Shown here piece by piece: positions 6,643-9,537 of a stretch of DNA of 9,537 bases. Each line of letters starts with the position of its first letter. The stretch's first letter is position 1. The position numbers and the translations under genes were made by a program. Below the pieces are notes generated by a model that ran no database searches, had not been told where the DNA came from, and saw only the letters and a list, made by a program, of their open reading frames with translations. The stretch lies in assembly GCA_043818395.1 (NCBI GenBank), contig JBDRFZ010000034.1:1-9537 (forward strand), given 5' to 3'. The stretch comes from JBDRFZ01 sp043818395. Its GTDB lineage: Bacteria > Patescibacteriota > Patescibacteriia > 2-12-FULL-60-25.

Positions 6643-7629
6643 ATGAAAAAGAATTCTTCGAACAAGCGAGTTGTTATCTACCAGGCGAAATCCGGAGCTC
6701 TTGAGTTGCGGGCTGATGCGAGCAGAGATACGTTTTGGCTTACGCAAGAGCAGGTGGCAGAGGTGTTCAATGTACAAAAGGCGGCTATTTCTAAGCATGT
6801 TAAGAATATTTTTGATTCAGGAGAACTTGTTCAAAAGGCAACTGTTTCCAAAATGGAAACAGTTCAAATTGAGGGAGGAAGAAGCATAAAACGTAATATC
6901 GAGTATTATAATCTTGATTTGGTTTTATCCATCGGGTATCGGGTGAATTCAAAACAAGCGACTCATTTTCGTCAGTGGGCTACGAAGACGCTTCGGAAAT
7001 ATGTCGTTGATGGGTACGCGATCAACCGTACACGCATTGCAAAAAATTACGTGCAGTTCATGGAAGCCATGGACGAGGTCAAGCGTCTTTTGCCTCCGGG
7101 CACACCGATTGATGCTGAAAGCGTCCTTGAGCTCGTTCGCATGTTTGCCGATACTTGGGTTTCGTTGGATGCCTACGACAAAGATGCCTTGGCGACAAAA
7201 GGAGCAACCAAAAAACGGGTGATGCTTACGGCTGAAAAACTTGTTAACGAATTAGCCCTGCTTAAAACCGCCTTGCTGGAAAAGGGTGAAGCGACAGACC
7301 TTTTTGGTGTTGAACGATTTGAGGGGAACGTGGCCGGTATCGTCGGTAACGTCATGCAGACGTTTGATGGCAAGGAGCTGTATGGGAGCGTCGAAGAAAA
7401 AGCCGCGCATCTTTTGTATTTCATGGTAAAAAATCATCCGTTTACGGATGGAAACAAGCGAAGCGGGGCATATGCCTTTGTCTGGTTTTTACGCCAGGCG
7501 GGGATTCTAGATGCGGTACGCATGACACCGCCGGCGCTCACGGCACTGACTATCTTGGTTGCCGAGAGTAACCCGAAAGACAAGGAAAAGATGATCCGTT
7601 TGGTTTTGACGCTGTTAGTGACGCGATGA
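6643..7629 (+). CDS. rhuM: RhuM family protein with C-terminal Doc-like Fic domain
   Basis: A 328-residue two-domain protein. The N-terminal RhuM region includes an HTH-like segment TFWLTQEQVAEVF...AAISKHVKNIF (about residues 30-57) and the family hallmarks NIEYYNLDLVLSIGYRVNS and FRQWATKTLR. The C-terminal half is a Fic/Doc domain with the signature HPFTDGNKRSG at residues 265-275 (bases 7435-7467). True AMPylating Fic proteins have HPFx(D/E)GNGRxxR; here lysine replaces the second glycine and the last arginine is missing, as in Doc, which phosphorylates EF-Tu. A phosphotransferase toxin is therefore the better inference. ATG at 6643 is preferred over TTG at 6637, which overlaps the hsdM stop. 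Its end overlaps hsdS by four bases. RhuM genes are known neighbours of type I R-M genes, but their role there is not settled; no separate antitoxin gene is seen. Confidence 0.92.
   Translation: MKKNSSNKRVVIYQAKSGALELRADASRDTFWLTQEQVAEVFNVQKAAISKHVKNIFDSGELVQKATVSKMETVQIEGGRSIKRNIEYYNLDLVLSIGYRVNSKQATHFRQWATKTLRKYVVDGYAINRTRIAKNYVQFMEAMDEVKRLLPPGTPIDAESVLELVRMFADTWVSLDAYDKDALATKGATKKRVMLTAEKLVNELALLKTALLEKGEATDLFGVERFEGNVAGIVGNVMQTFDGKELYGSVEEKAAHLLYFMVKNHPFTDGNKRSGAYAFVWFLRQAGILDAVRMTPPALTALTILVAESNPKDKEKMIRLVLTLLVTR
6841..6863 (+). repeat. Perfect 10-base inverted repeat inside rhuM
   Basis: ACTGTTTCCA (6841-6850) and TGGAAACAGT (6854-6863) are exact reverse complements separated by AAA. 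The repeat lies in the coding sequence for ATVSKMETVQ of the RhuM domain. It could be a two-fold binding site for a regulator, an mRNA hairpin, or a chance result of the codons used there. Confidence 0.8.
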
Positions 7630-8924
7630 TGCACATGCAAGCCACGAATACAAAATTCAAAGAAACCGAGATCGGACTCATTCCGGAGGAATGGGGGGTG
7701 TTAAGAGTCGGAGATATCGGAAGAGTGATAACCGGGAAAACTCCCCCGACTAAACATGCTGAATATTTTGGAGGAGAATATCCGTTCGTAAAAATACCGG
7801 ATATGGCTGGTTCGATGTATATTCGCAATAGTGAAAGCATGCTTTCCCAAGAAGGAGCTGACTACTTGGGCAAGACCAAGTTGCCAAAAGATTCGATTAT
7901 GGTTTCCTGCATCGCGACGGTGGGTAATGTTGGCATCACGACTCGCGACTCTTTTACCAATCAACAAATCAATTCTGTCATACCGAATAAAGATATCATC
8001 GATCCGAGATATCTTTACTATTTTTTTACGGGTAACAAGGAATATCTTACAAGTCTTGGGGGCGGGGGTTCAGTTTACACCAACATTTCGAAAAGTAAAT
8101 TTGAAAACATGGCTGTAGCTGTTCCAGAATTGGCGGAGCAGAATGTCATATCTGATATCCTCTCTTCCCTCGATTACAAAATCGAACTCAATCGTCAAAT
8201 GAACGCCAACCTTGAAAAGATGGCGAGCGCGTTGTTTAAGAGATGGTTTGTGGATTTTGAATTTCCGGATGAGAATGGACGACCTTATAGATCCAGCGGT
8301 GGAAAGATGGCGGAGTCGGAGATGGGAGAGATACCGGAGGGGTGGAGGGTTGCACCGTTTTATGATGCTGTAGAAATTATCGGTGGTGGAACTCCAAAAA
8401 CCACTAAATCGGATTATTGGGAAGGTAATATTCCTTGGTTTTCCGTCGTGGATGCACCGAATGAGCTTGATGTTTTTGTAGTTGATACCGAAAATAAGAT
8501 TACGGATGCCGGTATTGAAAATTCTGCAGCACGAATCATGGAAGAAGGAACGACCATTATTACTGCTCGCGGAACTGTAGGAAAGATTGCGTTGGTTGGC
8601 GTTCCTATGGCGATGAACCAATCTTGTTATGGTTTACGAGGTAAATTCGATAGACGTGGATTTTATACATATTTTTATACCAAGGCACTCATCACCTCAC
8701 TACAAAATAGCGCACATGGTTCTGTTTTTGATACTATTACTCGTGAGACGTTTATGTCGGTAGATCTGGTTATGCCAAAGGTCGATATCATAACTGCCTT
8801 TGAGGAAAAGGTCTCATCGACACTAGGTAGTATAAAAAATAATCTATTTGAGACTCGCACGCTTTCCCAACTTCGCGACGCGTTATTGCCACGTCTGATG
8901 AGCGGTAAAATTCGAACGATATGA
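7626..8924 (+). CDS. hsdS: Type I restriction-modification specificity subunit HsdS
   Basis: A 432-residue HsdS, which selects the bipartite DNA target for HsdM and HsdR. Two target recognition domains are visible, each opened by a matching motif: ETEIGLIPEEW near the start (about residues 15-25) and ESEMGEIPEGW in the middle (about 230-240). Each is followed by a helical conserved region: AEQNVISDILSSLDYKIELN with ALFKRWFVDFEFP after the first, and FEEKVSSTLGSIKNN with LRDALLPRLMSGKI at the C terminus. The length and both halves are complete, so the two half-sites should be read independently. Three in-frame ATGs (7626, 7629, 7635) are possible starts; the first overlaps the rhuM stop as ATGA, giving termination-reinitiation. 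The stop TGA overlaps the next gene's ATG in the same way. The recognised DNA sequence cannot be inferred from this alone. Confidence 0.96.
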   Translation: MMHMQATNTKFKETEIGLIPEEWGVLRVGDIGRVITGKTPPTKHAEYFGGEYPFVKIPDMAGSMYIRNSESMLSQEGADYLGKTKLPKDSIMVSCIATVGNVGITTRDSFTNQQINSVIPNKDIIDPRYLYYFFTGNKEYLTSLGGGGSVYTNISKSKFENMAVAVPELAEQNVISDILSSLDYKIELNRQMNANLEKMASALFKRWFVDFEFPDENGRPYRSSGGKMAESEMGEIPEGWRVAPFYDAVEIIGGGTPKTTKSDYWEGNIPWFSVVDAPNELDVFVVDTENKITDAGIENSAARIMEEGTTIITARGTVGKIALVGVPMAMNQSCYGLRGKFDRRGFYTYFYTKALITSLQNSAHGSVFDTITRETFMSVDLVMPKVDIITAFEEKVSSTLGSIKNNLFETRTLSQLRDALLPRLMSGKIRTI

Positions 8925-9537
8925 CGTGGTCAGATATTTTTTCATCTGTGAATAAAATCGGAGGAGGCGAGATTGTTCATCCAGAATTCCAAACGCATCT
9001 AAATTACGTTCAGTTTTTAGAAAAAGAATCATCAGGGCTTTCGCTGACTTGTGGCAATAAATTGGCGAAGCAAATCTGTTCTGAAGATGCGCGTTTAAGA
9101 AAAAAGGTAAAGATTATTAACGTCACAGTCGCGAACATTAAAAGCGAATATAAAAGTGTGGTTGAAGAGCCGGAATATTCTGAGGTTTGTTGTGCATGGA
9201 TTCCGGTCAAATCATATTACTTGATATTCCATACTTTGTTGGTGTTGGAATATTTATTGCAATGCAACGGGGAAGCGTTGATCACAGGACATGATGATTC
9301 AAGAAAAAGGTTAAAGGCTTATTTGGCTGATGAAACTTTGAGTTTCAATAAGCCTATTTTCAATGAAATCGTTACCAGTGTGGAGGCGCAGGGATGGTCT
9401 ATTCAGGCTGGCGCGAATCTACGTACTGTTCATGCAGATCAAGATGAGTATAAGCGACTTATCCTTAGAAAATTATTTGACTATAAAAAAGATGAGATAA
9501 AACGAAATAGTAAAATCAAACGTTTTACTCGTAAAGT
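8921..9537 (+). CDS. Unknown R-M-associated protein, possibly HEPN-like (3' end missing)
   Basis: An open frame starts at ATG 8921, overlapping the hsdS stop by four bases (ATGA), and stays open for 205 codons to the window end, so it is partial. I do not recognise it by name. It is mostly helical and soluble. The middle has VKSYYLIFHTLLVLEYLL (residues 96-113, Y99, Y100, F103, H104) followed by GHDDSRKRLKAYL with H124. This spacing of an aromatic YYxxFH helix, a glycine-containing turn and a later His resembles the core of HEPN proteins, several of which are RNases or nucleotidyltransferase partners. The classic Rx4-6H catalytic motif is not obvious in the visible part, so a HEPN identity is an inference. 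The last 30 residues are lysine/arginine rich, which may suit nucleic acid contact. Its place between hsdS and a presumed hsdR points to a role in the same system. Confidence 0.8.
   Translation, partial: MTWSDIFSSVNKIGGGEIVHPEFQTHLNYVQFLEKESSGLSLTCGNKLAKQICSEDARLRKKVKIINVTVANIKSEYKSVVEEPEYSEVCCAWIPVKSYYLIFHTLLVLEYLLQCNGEALITGHDDSRKRLKAYLADETLSFNKPIFNEIVTSVEAQGWSIQAGANLRTVHADQDEYKRLILRKLFDYKKDEIKRNSKIKRFTRK

Noticed and set aside
6859..6876. TVQIEG in RhuM, matching the (S/T)xxxE(G/N) inhibitory motif of Fic proteins
   Set aside because: It lies in the RhuM domain within a conserved family stretch rather than in a helix next to the Fic core, and such a short pattern arises easily by chance.
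8070..8621. Minus-strand open frame of 183 codons opposite hsdS
   Set aside because: It is antisense to both HsdS target recognition domains and looks like a by-product of their codon use.
9010..9210. Minus-strand open frame of 66 codons with a hydrophobic stretch
   Set aside because: It lies opposite the coupled plus-strand gene starting at 8921, which has better support from the ATGA overlap with hsdS.
1..9537. CRISPR array or insertion sequence
   Set aside because: No regularly spaced repeats, transposase motifs or terminal inverted repeats were seen when reading both strands.

Overview
The window looks like part of a genome from the Candidate Phyla Radiation (Patescibacteria). This rests on gene content and style: a VirB4-type ATPase gene followed by a small membrane-anchored protein and a ComF-type phosphoribosyltransferase, a compact CYTH triphosphatase, short intergenic gaps and almost no recognisable Shine-Dalgarno sequences. 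The placement is an inference. TGA is used as a normal stop (for example at 2314-2316 and 3054-3056), so nothing suggests the TGA-recoded lineages of that group. Almost every gene is on the + strand.

Left part (1-3056): the 3' portion of a virB4-like ATPase gene that enters the window already open, a one-pass membrane protein that may be a VirB8/NTF2-like partner, and a comF homologue starting at GTG. They are 15 and 17 bases apart and probably form one operon linked to DNA secretion, pili or competence.

Middle (3057-4893): two different tRNA-Ser genes (UGA and GCU anticodons), each with an encoded CCA end and a rho-independent terminator directly after it. Between them lie a four-helix membrane protein and a CYTH/thiamine-triphosphatase-like protein. 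After the second terminator comes one unrecognised, low-confidence ORF.

Right part (4894-9537): a tightly coupled type I restriction-modification operon. It runs from a MerR/excisionase-type HTH protein through hsdM, a RhuM protein with a C-terminal Doc-like Fic domain and hsdS, to an unrecognised, possibly HEPN-like protein cut by the window end. Junctions are a 17-base overlap, a 2-base gap and two 4-base ATGA overlaps, so the five genes should be co-translated. No hsdR is present; it would be expected downstream or elsewhere. HsdM and HsdS can form the methyltransferase, the HTH protein may control expression, and the RhuM-Doc and HEPN-like proteins are candidates for a toxin or guard layer built into the system. 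That last combination is the most interesting part of the window, but its function is inferred.
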